DNA of 64,000 nt from Halohasta litchfieldiae. Its GTDB lineage: Archaea; Halobacteriota; Halobacteria; Halobacteriales; Haloferacaceae. The stretch spans positions 1 through 64,000 of the forward strand of contig NZ_CP024845.1 of the NCBI RefSeq assembly GCF_002788215.1, given 5' to 3'. The translations under genes were made by a program, and so were the position numbers. Positions 26,701 through 36,448 of this stretch are shown here, in pieces. Position 1 is the first letter of the stretch; every line of letters begins with the position of its first letter. The notes below the pieces were generated by a model. The model was not told the origin of the DNA and searched no databases. It saw only the letters and a list, made by a program, of their open reading frames with translations.

Positions 26701-27327
26701 ATGGTGACGAAGGTCCGGCGGCTAATCGAAGCGTATGAGCTGTCGACTGTGGGCCAAGAGCTCGCCGACCGGTGGGTTGGAGACGGCTACGAACGGGAGA
26801 GTCTCCGTGCGCTCGCCGACCGGTTCAACAGGCGTCTGCTGGCCGCCAACATGGAGTCAGCGGGACTTTCACCACTAGATGGCGAGGTCGACAACACCTA
26901 CCGGCTGCTGACTGACGACGAGGTGAGTGCAGGGATGGAGACCCAAGCTCGCCGCCGCCTCGAACGCGAGGAGGTCGACCCCGAGGAACTACTGGGAGAT
27001 TTCGTCTCCCACCAGGCGATTCACACCTACCTCACCAAGGATCGAGAAGTCGACCCACCCGAGAATCAGACGTCGGCGGCCGACAGACTCGACCGCGACC
27101 GCGAGACGATCCAGCGGCTCCAGAGCCGTCTGGAGGCGGTGACCGACGACACAATCGGTCGACTCAACACGGCCGACAGTATCGATATCGGAGATTTCAG
27201 TGTGCTCGTCGACGTGCAGGTGTTCTGTGAGGAGTGTGGACAGCAGTACGAGATCGGTGAGCTCCTCACACGGGGTGGCTGTCAGTGTGACTCGACACCA
27301 ACCGACGGAACCGATTCGGAGGAGTGA
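26701..27327 (+). CDS. rdfA: Rod-determining factor RdfA
   Basis: 208 residues. The N-terminal motif KVRRLIEAYELSTVGQELAD, the middle SLRALADRFNRRLLAANME with LDGEVDNTYRLLTDDEVSAG and RRRLEREEVD, and the C-terminal zinc ribbon FCEECGQQYEIGELL..GGCQC match RdfA, reported in Haloferax volcanii as needed for rod shape. Unusually for this window it has a good Shine-Dalgarno GGAGGT about 8 bases before ATG 26701. It is followed 44 bases later by an SMC-like gene, the same pairing as I recall for rdfA and sph3. Confidence 0.85.
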   Translation: MVTKVRRLIEAYELSTVGQELADRWVGDGYERESLRALADRFNRRLLAANMESAGLSPLDGEVDNTYRLLTDDEVSAGMETQARRRLEREEVDPEELLGDFVSHQAIHTYLTKDREVDPPENQTSAADRLDRDRETIQRLQSRLEAVTDDTIGRLNTADSIDIGDFSVLVDVQVFCEECGQQYEIGELLTRGGCQCDSTPTDGTDSEE

Positions 27328-27371
27328 CAATAAGTGGTAATTGTTAACCATCCCAACCGACAACGGCACCC

Positions 27372-29351
27372 ATGGGACAGTCACAGATGAGTGAGACGGA
27401 GCTGTCCGTTGCAGTTCGGAATCTTGGGGGGATCGACGAGTCGACGGTGCGGCTCCGGACAGGAGTCAACGTGTTGTCGGGGCGGAACGCGACCAACCGA
27501 ACATCGTTTCTTCGGGCACTGATGGGTGCACTCGGCAGCGACGGCGTCTCGCTGAAGGCGGATGCGGAGGTCGGCGAGGTGACACTGCGAATGGCCGATG
27601 GGACCTACAGCCGACGGCTCGAACGACAAAACGGCACGGTCACTGATTCGGGCTCGCCGTATCTCGACGATCCGATGCTGGCGGATCTGTTTGCCTTTCT
27701 ACTGGAGTCCAACGAGGCTCGTCGCACAGTGAGTCGGAGCGAGAACCTTCGGGAACTCATTATGCGCCCGGTCGACGTCGAGGAGATCAACGCCGAAATC
27801 GAGTCGACCCATGCCGAAAAACGCCGGCTCGACGACCGGATCGACGAACTGAGTGATCTCGACGCCAAGCTTCCCGAGCACGAAACCGAGAAGGCCGCAA
27901 TCGAGGACGATATCGAGGAGCTACAGGCCGAACTTGAGGCCAAACGTGCGGATCTCGACGCGATGGATGGCACCGTCGACGCCAACCAAGCCGAGCAAGA
28001 GGCCCTCGACGAGCGCCTCGAAGAGCTTCAGTCGGTCCAGTCGGAGCTCGAAGAGACGCGATTCCAACGGGAGACCGAACGCGAGAGCGTCGAGACGCTC
28101 CGCGAGGAACGCGAGGAGATCCAAACCGAACTCGACGCACTCCCGGAGACGTCGACCGACGAGCGCGACCGAATCGAAAGCCAACTTGCCGATCTCCGCC
28201 AGCAACGCTCACAGCTGGATTCGACCACGAGCCAACTCCAGAGCGTCATTCAGTTCAACGAGGAGATGCTGGAGGGAACGAACACGGCGATTGCGGAGGC
28301 ACTCCGAGATGAACCCTCAGCAACCGGTGTAGAGTCCGACAGCTCCGGAACTGAGGCACTGACCGACCAACTCGTCGATGACAGTGAGTCGGTCGTCTGT
28401 TGGACCTGCGGCAGCGAGGTCGAGCAGCGCGATATCGAGTCGACGCTCGACCGACTCAGGGGGGTTCGACAGGAGACGCTGGCCGAACGCCGTGAGCTTC
28501 GCAGCGAGATCGAAGCGCTGACTGACCGACTGCAATCGCTCGAAACCGCCCACGAAAGCCGGAGCGATCTCGAACAACGCCTCCAGCGAACGAGCGCCGA
28601 AATCGAATCCCGGACAGACCGGATCGACACCCTCGAAGACGACCTCGAAGCGCTCCGACAGCGGGCAACGACGCTCGAAGCCGAGATCGAGGACCACGAG
28701 CAGTCGACCGATAGCACCGTGCTCGAACAGCACACTGAGATCAATCAGTTGGAGTTCGATCTCGGCCGCCGGGAGAGCGACCGCCAAGAAATCGAGTCCC
28801 GCATCGACACGGTCGAATCCAAACTGGCCGAACGCGACCAACTCGAAGCCGACCGAGAGAAACTCCAACAGCGGCTCACTGAGCTTCGGACACAGGTCGA
28901 CCAACTCGAAGCCGACGCGGTCGAGGCGTTCAACGAGCATATGGCGGCCGTATTGGAGACACTGGGCTACGACAACATCGAGCGGATCTGGATCGAACGG
29001 ACGACCGAAACCGTCCGCGAGGGACGACGCCACGTCGACCAATCGGTGTTTCGCCTCCATATCGTCCGCCGAGCCGATGACGGGCGGAGCTACGAGGATA
29101 CCATCGACCACCTCAGCGAGAGCGAACGCGAGGTGACGGGACTCGTTTTCGCACTGGCCGGCTACCTCGTTCATGAAGTCCACGAAGTCGTCCCGTTCAT
29201 GCTGCTCGACTCGCTGGAGGCCATCGACGCCGAGCGGATCGCCGCGTTGGTCGACTACGTCAGCGACTACGTCGAGACGATTGTGGTGGCGCTCCTTCCG
29301 GAGGACGCCCAAGCACTCGACGACAGCCACCACCGTGTGACCGAGATCTAG
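27372..29351 (+). CDS. Archaea-specific SMC/Rad50-like protein (Sph family)
   Basis: 659 residues. An N-terminal ATPase half with a P-loop-like LSGRNATNRTSFLRALMG (near residue 37), long coiled coils (about 140-315 and 365-510), a zinc-hook-like CxxC (VVCWTCGSEV, near 341), and a C-terminal half with LSESEREVTGLVFALAGY (signature) and a Walker-B-like MLLDSLEAIDAERI (near 612). The total is much shorter than Rad50 or SMC. NRTS replaces the usual GKS. ATG 27387 is an alternative start. It is inferred to work with RdfA in cell-shape or chromosome functions. Confidence 0.88.
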   Translation: MGQSQMSETELSVAVRNLGGIDESTVRLRTGVNVLSGRNATNRTSFLRALMGALGSDGVSLKADAEVGEVTLRMADGTYSRRLERQNGTVTDSGSPYLDDPMLADLFAFLLESNEARRTVSRSENLRELIMRPVDVEEINAEIESTHAEKRRLDDRIDELSDLDAKLPEHETEKAAIEDDIEELQAELEAKRADLDAMDGTVDANQAEQEALDERLEELQSVQSELEETRFQRETERESVETLREEREEIQTELDALPETSTDERDRIESQLADLRQQRSQLDSTTSQLQSVIQFNEEMLEGTNTAIAEALRDEPSATGVESDSSGTEALTDQLVDDSESVVCWTCGSEVEQRDIESTLDRLRGVRQETLAERRELRSEIEALTDRLQSLETAHESRSDLEQRLQRTSAEIESRTDRIDTLEDDLEALRQRATTLEAEIEDHEQSTDSTVLEQHTEINQLEFDLGRRESDRQEIESRIDTVESKLAERDQLEADREKLQQRLTELRTQVDQLEADAVEAFNEHMAAVLETLGYDNIERIWIERTTETVREGRRHVDQSVFRLHIVRRADDGRSYEDTIDHLSESEREVTGLVFALAGYLVHEVHEVVPFMLLDSLEAIDAERIAALVDYVSDYVETIVVALLPEDAQALDDSHHRVTEI

Positions 29352-29415
29352 TCTCTACCGGTAGCCACCATCTACTGGCCAGTAGGCTCATTCTACTAGA
29401 GGTTCACAGTTCAGT

Positions 29416-29934
29416 ATGTCCCTGCGTCAGCGCGTGAAGTCGACACTTGCTATCGACAATCTGAGCCGTCGTGATCTCATCGGAGCGACCATCACGGCCG
29501 TCCTCGTCACACTCGTCGGTGCCAGTGGCTCGGTCGTCACCACACCCGATAGCCAATGGTTTCAGTCACTCACGCTGCCGTGGTACTATCCGCCGACCTG
29601 GGCGTTCGGGCTGGTCTGGACGCTGCTGTTTGTACTGATCGGTTGTGCCGCATATCTGATCTACCGGCAGGGACCCGAGCGTCGACCAGTCCGGATCGCA
29701 CTCGGACTGTTCGGTCTCCAGATGGTGGTCAACGTCGCGTGGTCGCCGGTGTTTTTCGAACTCCAGAATCCACCGTTGGCACTCGGGGTGATTGGACTCC
29801 TGTGGGGCCTTATTGCCGCAACGATGTGGGCGTTCACCCGCGTCGACCGTCGGGCGGCACTTCTGTTGGTTCCGTATCTCGCGTGGGTGAGCTTCGCGGC
29901 GCTACTCAACTACTCGATCTGGCAGCTCAACTGA
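29416..29934 (+). CDS. TspO/MBR family membrane protein
   Basis: 172 residues, five membrane helices. Family signature includes WYYPPTWAFGLVWTLLF near residue 55, VVNVAWSPVFFELQNPPLA near 110 and the C-terminal PYLAWVSFAALLNYSIWQLN. TspO proteins bind porphyrins and other tetrapyrroles and act in stress or pigment regulation. It lies alone after the SMC-like gene and converges on aglF. Carotenoid and retinal genes occur nearby, but no link is shown. Confidence 0.92.
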   Translation: MSLRQRVKSTLAIDNLSRRDLIGATITAVLVTLVGASGSVVTTPDSQWFQSLTLPWYYPPTWAFGLVWTLLFVLIGCAAYLIYRQGPERRPVRIALGLFGLQMVVNVAWSPVFFELQNPPLALGVIGLLWGLIAATMWAFTRVDRRAALLLVPYLAWVSFAALLNYSIWQLN

Positions 29935-29955
29935 GATAAAAACGGAACGGTCGAC

Positions 29956-30681
29956 CTACGGCGTCTGTGTCTGTTCTTGGAGCCGTTTTTCGGCCTCGTC
30001 GCGGTCCTCTGGGTAGCCGACATCGATTCGCCAGCCGTCGATCTTGATCGCGTCGATTGTTCGGCCGCTGCGGATCAGCAGGTCAATTGCCTCGCTGATC
30101 TCGAACTCGCCGCGGTTCGAGGGTTGGACCAGTTTGCAGGCGTGGAAAATTGCGGGCGAGAAGGTATAGAATCCGGTCATCACCAAATTCGACTCCGGCT
30201 CGTCGGGCTTTTCGACGACATCGGTGATCTCGCCGTAGGCGTTGGTCTCACAGACGCCGTACCGGCCCGCATCTTCCCACGGAACTTCCTCGACAAGGAA
30301 CGCGGCATCAGCCCGGTCCTCACGCTGTCGACGAACCACGTCCTGCAGATTGGCGTTGAAGATGTTGTCGCCAAGCATCAGCATGAAGTCGTCGTCGATG
30401 TGTTCTTCGACCATCAGCAGGGCGTGGGCCAGCCCCTTCTGTTCGCGCTGGTGGGTGTAGGTGATCGGAATCCCGTCGAACTCGTCGCCGTAGTGTTCGA
30501 TGATCGATTCTTTCATGTAGCCAACCACGACGACGAACTCGTCGGCACCCAGTTCTTTCAGCTGTTCGAAACAGTGGGTCAACAGCGGCTTATCGTCGAC
30601 CTCGACCATGCCTTTCGGTTTATCGTCGGTCAGAGGCCGAAGCCGAGTTCCCTTCCCTGCTGCGAGGACGACTGCTTTCAT
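29956..30681 (-). CDS. aglF: Glucose-1-phosphate uridylyltransferase AglF
   Basis: 241 residues. Nucleotidyltransferase signature KAVVLAAGKGTRLRPLT at the N-terminus with the catalytic Lys in DDKPKGMVEV, the metal Asp in MLGDNIF (near 110), and sugar-binding GFYTFSPAIF and WRIDVGYPEDR. In Haloferax, AglF makes UDP-glucose for N-glycosylation of the S-layer. It is divergent from aglM, which encodes the next step; the shared 136-bp spacer is AT-rich and likely carries both promoters. Confidence 0.88.
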   Translation of the reverse strand: MKAVVLAAGKGTRLRPLTDDKPKGMVEVDDKPLLTHCFEQLKELGADEFVVVVGYMKESIIEHYGDEFDGIPITYTHQREQKGLAHALLMVEEHIDDDFMLMLGDNIFNANLQDVVRRQREDRADAAFLVEEVPWEDAGRYGVCETNAYGEITDVVEKPDEPESNLVMTGFYTFSPAIFHACKLVQPSNRGEFEISEAIDLLIRSGRTIDAIKIDGWRIDVGYPEDRDEAEKRLQEQTQTP

Positions 30682-30817
30682 TACCCGGCGTTCCTGCTCC
30701 GCGGCTAAATACTTTCACGTTAGATAATCTATTATGAGATCCAAAAATGGGACAGAGCCGATATCAGGATATGATACGACACAACAGTCAAATTAGACGA
30801 GCAACTCTACAGACCCA

Positions 30818-32113
30818 ATGAAACTCAGCGTTGTCGGCAGTGGCTACGTAGGGACGACAATTGCGGCCTGTTTCGCCGATCTCGGCCACGAGGTGACTGC
30901 CATCGACATCGACCAGTCGGTCGTCGACAGTCTCAATCGGGGCGAGGCCGCGATCCACGAGCCGGGACTCGACGAACTGTTGGCCGACCACGTCGGCGAC
31001 CGGCTAACTGCCACCACCGACTACAGTGCGATCACTGACACGGAAGTCACCTTCCTCGCGCTGCCTACCCCTTCCAACAAGGACGGAAGCATCGATACCT
31101 CGATCATCCTCGCAGCGGCTGAAGCCGTCGGTGAAGCGCTGGCCAATAAAACGGATCGCCACCTCGTCGTCACGAAAAGCACCGTCACACCCGGTACCAC
31201 CCAAACCGAGATCGCCCCCGCAGTCCGCGAGGCCGCAGGTGACCGGTCGAAGAGAATCAGTTTCGGGATGAATCCCGAGTTCCTCCGCGAGGGGACCGCC
31301 GTCGACGATTTCCTCGATCCCGACAAGATCGTCCTCGGCACCGAAGCGGGCGACGAGTGGGGTGTCGACACACTCGACGCAGTGTTCGCCCCGCTGGTCG
31401 AGCAAACTGGCGCGCCGGTCGTCAGGACGGGGATTCGCGAGGCTGAGATGATCAAGTACGCCAACAATGCCTTTCTGGCAACCAAAATCAGCCTGATCAA
31501 CGAGTTGGGCAACATCTGCAAGGAGTACGGCGTCGACGCCTACGAAGTGGCCGACGCAGTCGGGCTCGACGACCGGATCGGCGAGCAGTTCCTCCGGAGC
31601 GGCGTCGGCTGGGGCGGCTCCTGTTTCCCGAAGGACGTCGCCGCAATCATCGCCGCCGCGCGCCAGCAGGGGTATGAGCCGGAGCTCCTGTCGGCGGCGG
31701 TTGGCGTCAACGACCGCCAGCCCGGTCGACTGGTCGACCTCCTGACCAGCCACGTCGACCCCGCCGGTAAACGGATCGCCGTGCTCGGTCTCGCATTTAA
31801 ACCCGACACTGACGATATCCGCAACTCGCGAGCGATTCCACTGATTCAGTCATTGCTCGATCAGGGGGCATCGGTTGTCGCCTACGACCCCGTTGCGGCC
31901 GACAACATGCGTGAGAACTACCCAGATATCGAGTACGCAGACAGTGCGGCCGCCGCACTCGACGACGCCGATGGCGCACTCGTCGTGACCGACTGGCCCG
32001 AGTTCGCCGATCTCGACGGCGAGTTCGATGAGATGGCCTCGCCGGTCGTCGTCGACGGTCGACGGATCATCGAACGACGGGATGGGATCATCTACGAAGG
32101 ACTCACTTGGTAA
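30818..32113 (+). CDS. aglM: UDP-glucose 6-dehydrogenase AglM
   Basis: 431 residues. NAD-binding SVVGSGYVGTTIAACFADLG at the N-terminus, substrate motif FLREGTAVDDFLDPDKIVLG (near 150), helix EMIKYANNAFLATKISLINE (near 210) and catalytic Cys in GVGWGGSCFPKD (near 262). It oxidises UDP-glucose to UDP-glucuronate for the S-layer N-glycan. With the divergent aglF it forms a two-step module. A TATA-like AAATTAG lies about 25 bases before ATG 30818. Confidence 0.93.
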   Translation: MKLSVVGSGYVGTTIAACFADLGHEVTAIDIDQSVVDSLNRGEAAIHEPGLDELLADHVGDRLTATTDYSAITDTEVTFLALPTPSNKDGSIDTSIILAAAEAVGEALANKTDRHLVVTKSTVTPGTTQTEIAPAVREAAGDRSKRISFGMNPEFLREGTAVDDFLDPDKIVLGTEAGDEWGVDTLDAVFAPLVEQTGAPVVRTGIREAEMIKYANNAFLATKISLINELGNICKEYGVDAYEVADAVGLDDRIGEQFLRSGVGWGGSCFPKDVAAIIAAARQQGYEPELLSAAVGVNDRQPGRLVDLLTSHVDPAGKRIAVLGLAFKPDTDDIRNSRAIPLIQSLLDQGASVVAYDPVAADNMRENYPDIEYADSAAAALDDADGALVVTDWPEFADLDGEFDEMASPVVVDGRRIIERRDGIIYEGLTW

Positions 32114-32119
32114 GAGAGC

Positions 32120-32569
32120 CTACGCGATGACGTCGACCGAACCACTCATACCCTGTTTCGCATGGGGTTGGCAGACGTATTCGTAGCTCCCGGTCTCGTC
32201 GAACATGTGTTCGAACGTGTAGCCCGCTTCATCGGTGGTGCCGCGGTCCTCGTGGCTTACGAAGGTTCCCTCGGCTTCGACAACGTTGTGACCGCCACCC
32301 CGGCCCGTCCACTCCCAGATCACGGTGGTGCCGACCGAAATCCGTATCTCAGCCGGGGCGAACTGAACCCCATCCGCGCCCGCACCGACCTCGACCGTCA
32401 CACGGTCCTGTCCAGTGCGGTCGACCAGCCCCTCGGCCGTCGACGCGGTGTCGTCGCTCTCCGGCAGTGACTCATCTTCACCGCCCGTACAGCCAGTGAG
32501 GCTGATCGTCAGGGCTGTACCAGCGTACCGGGCGAATCGTCGCCGACGAAGCAGACCGCTCGCAGTCAT
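32120..32569 (-). CDS. Halocyanin-type blue copper lipoprotein
   Basis: 149 residues. Tat signal RRRRFARYAGTALTIS and lipobox SLTGC, then an acidic linker and a plastocyanin-like domain. Type 1 copper ligands are seen: His in GGGHNVV (near 95), and Cys, His and Met in YVCQPHAKQGMSG (near 132-142). It is a membrane-anchored electron carrier on the outer face. It converges on aglM with a 6-base gap. Confidence 0.92.
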   Translation of the reverse strand: MTASGLLRRRRFARYAGTALTISLTGCTGGEDESLPESDDTASTAEGLVDRTGQDRVTVEVGAGADGVQFAPAEIRISVGTTVIWEWTGRGGGHNVVEAEGTFVSHEDRGTTDEAGYTFEHMFDETGSYEYVCQPHAKQGMSGSVDVIA

Positions 32570-32729
32570 TTCTTTTCATAGACAGGTAGGGAGAGGAGCA
32601 CCTAAAACGGATGGGGATAACTGCAGCAAATCGATAGCGACACGCCGAGAGAGTTGGGATCATGAGTCGGCGTCTCGTTGCGCCGCCTCAACAGTATATT
32701 TATCAGCAAGTCGGGTATACCGTGGAACA

Positions 32730-33113
32730 ATGGTTCATGACCCGTCGGCGCGGGATGACGAGTATCTGAGTGAGGACGTCCTCAGTACGCTCGGCGATGA
32801 GCCAACACGAACGATCATCGAAACGCTTTCCGAGCCGATGACCGCAACCGAGCTCTCGGAGGCGTGTGATATCCCGCAGTCGACGATGTACCGCAAACTC
32901 GATCAGCTGACCGAGGCCTCGCTGGTGACTGAATCGACCCAGATCCGAGAGAGCGGTCAGCATACGACCCGCTACGAGCTGGATTTCGACGAAATCGCAG
33001 TCCAGCTCTCCGAGGAGCATACGCTGACGACAAAGATCGACCGCCCGGCACGGGAGTCGACGGCCGACCAGCGGCTCGAAGAGCTGTGGGCACAGATCCG
33101 CGAAGGCACCTGA
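32730..33113 (+). CDS. ArsR-like winged-helix transcriptional regulator
   Basis: 127 residues. Winged HTH near 22-85: TRTIIETLSEPMTATELSEA, then CDIPQSTMYRKLDQLTEASL (recognition helix), and a wing ending TRYELDFDEIAVQL. TATA TATATTTA at about 32693-32700 is centred 30 bases before ATG 32730, so the transcript is leaderless. The 3' end meets the carotenoid oxygenase gene tail-to-tail with a 4-base gap. Target genes are unknown. Confidence 0.88.
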   Translation: MVHDPSARDDEYLSEDVLSTLGDEPTRTIIETLSEPMTATELSEACDIPQSTMYRKLDQLTEASLVTESTQIRESGQHTTRYELDFDEIAVQLSEEHTLTTKIDRPARESTADQRLEELWAQIREGT

Positions 33114-33117
33114 GGGA

Positions 33118-34581
33118 CTACGGCATTGTTCGATGCGGCCGCTCGTCGTCGGGATACCACTGACCGTGGAAGCCGAACGGAAACACGGTCGGTAGCTGGA
33201 CGCGGGCCAGTTCCGAAAACGAGGAGCCGTCGAGAATCAGGAGGACAGAGCGGTCGACGCGGGTATCCAACAACACCGACAGAACCACGCCATCGTCCTC
33301 ATCGGTCTCTCCTATGCCGGGTTCGGAGGCTGGCCTGCGGGCGACAAAGACCGGCTCTCCGGGATAAACACCCGGCTCGCTCCAGACGGTGTGGCTCTCG
33401 GTTTCGAGATCATACTTTAGGAGACAGTTCAACAGCCCCGTCGCTACCGAGCCACTGTGACCCGCAGCGTACAGATACCGATAGGAACGTGTGTTGACCG
33501 CCCGATAGTTGATCATCGGGAACTCAACGGGCCCCGGAAACAGCGACTGCTCCGCGATACCCCCGTCCTTCAGGGGGAGCCGATACCGACGTAGCTCGCC
33601 GCCCGGCACCGGCTCCTCACCGCTTCGGAGTCGGTCGAGGGACAACGACTGGATTACATCGCTGTCCTCGAAGGCGATCACATCGACCACAACCCTGCTT
33701 TCGGCTGGCTCCTCGAAGGCGTTGACGTGGTGGAAGACGAAACAGGGGTCGACGCGAGGTGTCGAGACGACCTCGCCGCTCTGGCGATCAAAGAGCAGAA
33801 ACCGACTGGCGAGATCGTCATCCCACGAGTAGTTCTCGATAAACGGACGATCCCGAAGCAACGACCGTGGCGAGAGTCTAAGCGGTGACTCCATCAAAAT
33901 CGCATACCGCTCGGTGAGACCGAACGAGTGGAAATAGGCGGGGCGGTCGACCTCGAACCCACCGACTTTGCGGCGAATATGGCTGTCTGTCGGTCGCTCG
34001 AACAGCACGTACTCGCTTGTCCGGCCGAACTCAATGCCCATGTTGACGACCATCTCAGTCCCGAAATCGTAGTGTGGATGGCCCAGACTGCCAGTGATCG
34101 ACAGCCCATCGTTGTGCTCAACTGTTTCCTCTGTCTCCAGCGTCTTGGCATCGAATTTGACCGCACGTGGCGTCTCGGTGATTGCAATCGGATCGGTACC
34201 GATCCGGTCGACGCTGATCGAGGCGTTATCGGTAAGCTCTGGATTCATCAGCCCCGTCAGTCGATCCCACACCGACGACGGCGCGGTCGTGCCGAACTGG
34301 TCGTGTTTGAGTTCGCCTTCCCGCCTAACGTGTTCGTACTCTTCGCTCCGAAGAAACCGATTCGAGACGCTGACAGTGCCGTCTTCGATGCGAAACCGGC
34401 GGAGCATCGCCAGTCCGTCGAACCAGTGGTTCAGTGATTGGTCGTCGACCTCAAAGCGGCCCGGCCCGTTCCGAAACAGCGTCCCCGAAAGCCACGACGG
34501 AATCGTTCCCTCGACAGGACACTCGACTCGGTCGAACTCCCGGCCAACCGATTCGAGCCCGGCTGTGTAGGGTGGCTCCAT
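33118..34581 (-). CDS. Carotenoid cleavage oxygenase (RPE65 family)
   Basis: 487 residues. Seven-bladed propeller family with the four iron-binding His visible in order: SLGHPHYDFG, RPAYFHSFGLTE, CFVFHHVNAFEE and the C-terminal FPFGFHGQWYP. The N-terminal IPSWLSGTLFRNGPGRFEV is also diagnostic. It splits carotenoids with O2 to apocarotenals such as retinal; haloarchaea also use Brp/Blh for that, so the substrate is unclear. ATG 34581 is chosen; ATG 34641 is possible. Confidence 0.9.
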   Translation of the reverse strand: MEPPYTAGLESVGREFDRVECPVEGTIPSWLSGTLFRNGPGRFEVDDQSLNHWFDGLAMLRRFRIEDGTVSVSNRFLRSEEYEHVRREGELKHDQFGTTAPSSVWDRLTGLMNPELTDNASISVDRIGTDPIAITETPRAVKFDAKTLETEETVEHNDGLSITGSLGHPHYDFGTEMVVNMGIEFGRTSEYVLFERPTDSHIRRKVGGFEVDRPAYFHSFGLTERYAILMESPLRLSPRSLLRDRPFIENYSWDDDLASRFLLFDRQSGEVVSTPRVDPCFVFHHVNAFEEPAESRVVVDVIAFEDSDVIQSLSLDRLRSGEEPVPGGELRRYRLPLKDGGIAEQSLFPGPVEFPMINYRAVNTRSYRYLYAAGHSGSVATGLLNCLLKYDLETESHTVWSEPGVYPGEPVFVARRPASEPGIGETDEDDGVVLSVLLDTRVDRSVLLILDGSSFSELARVQLPTVFPFGFHGQWYPDDERPHRTMP

Positions 34582-34679
34582 ACCCCACTGTCGACGGCTC
34601 GTAAGGTAGTTCTGTGGGTGGCGACACTCCACTGCTCTCATCCCCGGTTGTTCAAGGTCGGGCCGCACATAGGAGTTAT

Positions 34680-35216
34680 ATGTCGACTGACCAGCCTGAT
34701 CTGCCTCCCGGCGGCGAGGTGAGCGAGGAAGCAATCGGCAACCAGCTCAGAGAACGAGGCGAGACCCTTGCAGTCGCCGAATCGCTTACAGGTGGTTTGA
34801 TCTGCTCTCGGCTAACCGATATCCCCGGCGCAAGCGACTACTTCGACCGCGGACTCGTCGCCTACTCCAACGACGCCAAACAGACAGAACTCTCCGTTTC
34901 ACGCGAATCACTTGACGCTGATGGTGCAGTCAGTGAGTCGGTCGCCGGCGAGATGGCCCGCGGCATCCGCGACACCGCCGGGACAACCTGGGGAGTCTCG
35001 ACGACCGGGATCGCTGGACCAACGGGTGGCACGGCCGACAAGCCGGTCGGACTGGTCTACATCGGGGTGGCCTACGCTGGCCCATGGGGGAGCGAATCGT
35101 CATTTACCCGCGTCGACCGACACGTCTTCGACGGTGACCGACTGGCTGTCACCCAGCAGAGTGCAACCCAAGCACTGATCGCACTCGGAGACGCGCTTGA
35201 GACAGTCGACCAGTGA
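34680..35216 (+). CDS. CinA C-terminal-type nicotinamide-nucleotide amidohydrolase
   Basis: 178 residues, a stand-alone CinA C-terminal domain (PncC). Motifs: GETLAVAESLTGGLICSRLT near residue 27, GLVAYSNDAKQ near 58, VSTTGIAGPTGGTADKPVG near 108 and a C-terminal helix AVTQQSATQALIALG. It deamidates NMN to NaMN in pyridine nucleotide salvage. AGGAG at 34671-34675 is close to ATG 34680. Divergent from the carotenoid oxygenase. Confidence 0.9.
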   Translation: MSTDQPDLPPGGEVSEEAIGNQLRERGETLAVAESLTGGLICSRLTDIPGASDYFDRGLVAYSNDAKQTELSVSRESLDADGAVSESVAGEMARGIRDTAGTTWGVSTTGIAGPTGGTADKPVGLVYIGVAYAGPWGSESSFTRVDRHVFDGDRLAVTQQSATQALIALGDALETVDQ

Positions 35217-35257
35217 GTTGAGTACTACAGTCGACCCTGTTGCCGACCGAACTGACC

Positions 35258-36448
35258 CTAGTTCGTCGAGATGATCTCGACGACATCCCGATGTTCAAGA
35301 TCGTGATCCGCGCCGACCTGTCGCTGGCTCCGGCAGTCGATCCCGTGTAAGAGACCATCACCGATGTCGGAATGCAGGAAGTAGGCGAAGTCGGAGGTTG
35401 TCGACTCCTCGGGGAGAATGAAGCAGTCTCGGAACACCCCTTTCTCGTCGGCGCTCCCGTTGGCGCTGCCGGGGAAGATCGCCATACAGCCCAGCACATC
35501 AAAGAGGGCCGTTTCGATGGCCTGCTGAACACCGGTGCCGCCGTACTCGGTGACGAACTCCCGGATCTGTTCGAGTCCGGCCTCCTGGTCGGCCGAGATG
35601 TCGTCGACGATCTCGAAACCGTCTGATCCGGCCATGTAGTCGATCACACCCGACTCGTCGGCATTTTTGAGCGCCTTTTCGGCATGGGCACTCGCCGGAA
35701 CGAACGTGAGATGGTCGTAGTCGGGATCATCAGTGATCTCCTCCCAGTTGGCCTGTGCCTCCGGGGTGTCCATCTTGTTGGCTGCGATCAACATCGGCTT
35801 CGTTCGTTTTCTGATCTCGCGGGCGAGGTCCTCTCGATCCTCGTCGTCCCACTCCTCGGTGTCGAGTTCGAGCCCGAGGGACAGAATGATCTGTTTGATC
35901 TCGTCTTTGTTCGTTTTGAACGCGCTCATCTGCTCGGCGAGGTCGACCTCGATTTTGGCATCCGCACCCTGATATTTGGTCTCGTGTTTCTCGATTCCCG
36001 ACTCCAAGATCCCGAGATACCACATGTCGAGTTCGTTTTCCAAGAAATCGATGTCGTCCCGAGGATTGTGGCCCTCGGTTGCTTCGCCCTCGATGTCCGT
36101 TTTCCCCGAGAAGTCGACGATATGAATCAGGACATCGGCTTCGTTGAGATCAGTTAGGAACTGGTTACCGAGGCCATGACCCTCGTGAGCACCGGGAATG
36201 AGTCCGGCGACGTCGACGAGTTTCGTCGGGACGAATCGGGTTCCATCCCGGCAGACACCGACGTTTGGCGTACAGGTTTGGTCGAACTCGGGGGCCGCAC
36301 AGTCGACGCGGACGTAGGCCTCGCCGACGCTGGGATCGATTGTCGTGAACGGATAGGCCCCCTCAGGGACCTCGTTCATCGTCGCCGCATTGAAAAAACT
36401 GGATTTACCGACCGATGGTTTCCCCACCAAGCCGATCTTGTAGCTCAT
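35258..36448 (-). CDS. Redox-regulated ATPase YchF/Obg-type GTPase
   Basis: 396 residues. G1 GLVGKPSVGKSSFFNAAT, switch/G2 YPFTTIDP, G3 DVAGLIPGAHEGHGLGNQFL, and G4 as NKMD (LIAANKMDTPE), which favours ATP in this family, and a C-terminal TGS domain (GCMAIFPGSANGS to the end). It is the long archaeal/eukaryotic-type YchF that associates with ribosomes. Start ATG 36448 gives MSYKIGLVGKP. No frameshift. Confidence 0.93.
   Translation of the reverse strand: MSYKIGLVGKPSVGKSSFFNAATMNEVPEGAYPFTTIDPSVGEAYVRVDCAAPEFDQTCTPNVGVCRDGTRFVPTKLVDVAGLIPGAHEGHGLGNQFLTDLNEADVLIHIVDFSGKTDIEGEATEGHNPRDDIDFLENELDMWYLGILESGIEKHETKYQGADAKIEVDLAEQMSAFKTNKDEIKQIILSLGLELDTEEWDDEDREDLAREIRKRTKPMLIAANKMDTPEAQANWEEITDDPDYDHLTFVPASAHAEKALKNADESGVIDYMAGSDGFEIVDDISADQEAGLEQIREFVTEYGGTGVQQAIETALFDVLGCMAIFPGSANGSADEKGVFRDCFILPEESTTSDFAYFLHSDIGDGLLHGIDCRSQRQVGADHDLEHRDVVEIISTN

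Noticed and set aside
28317..29333. 338-codon open frame antisense to the SMC-like gene.
   Set aside because: Produced by the Glu/Leu/Arg coiled-coil codon pattern on the other strand.
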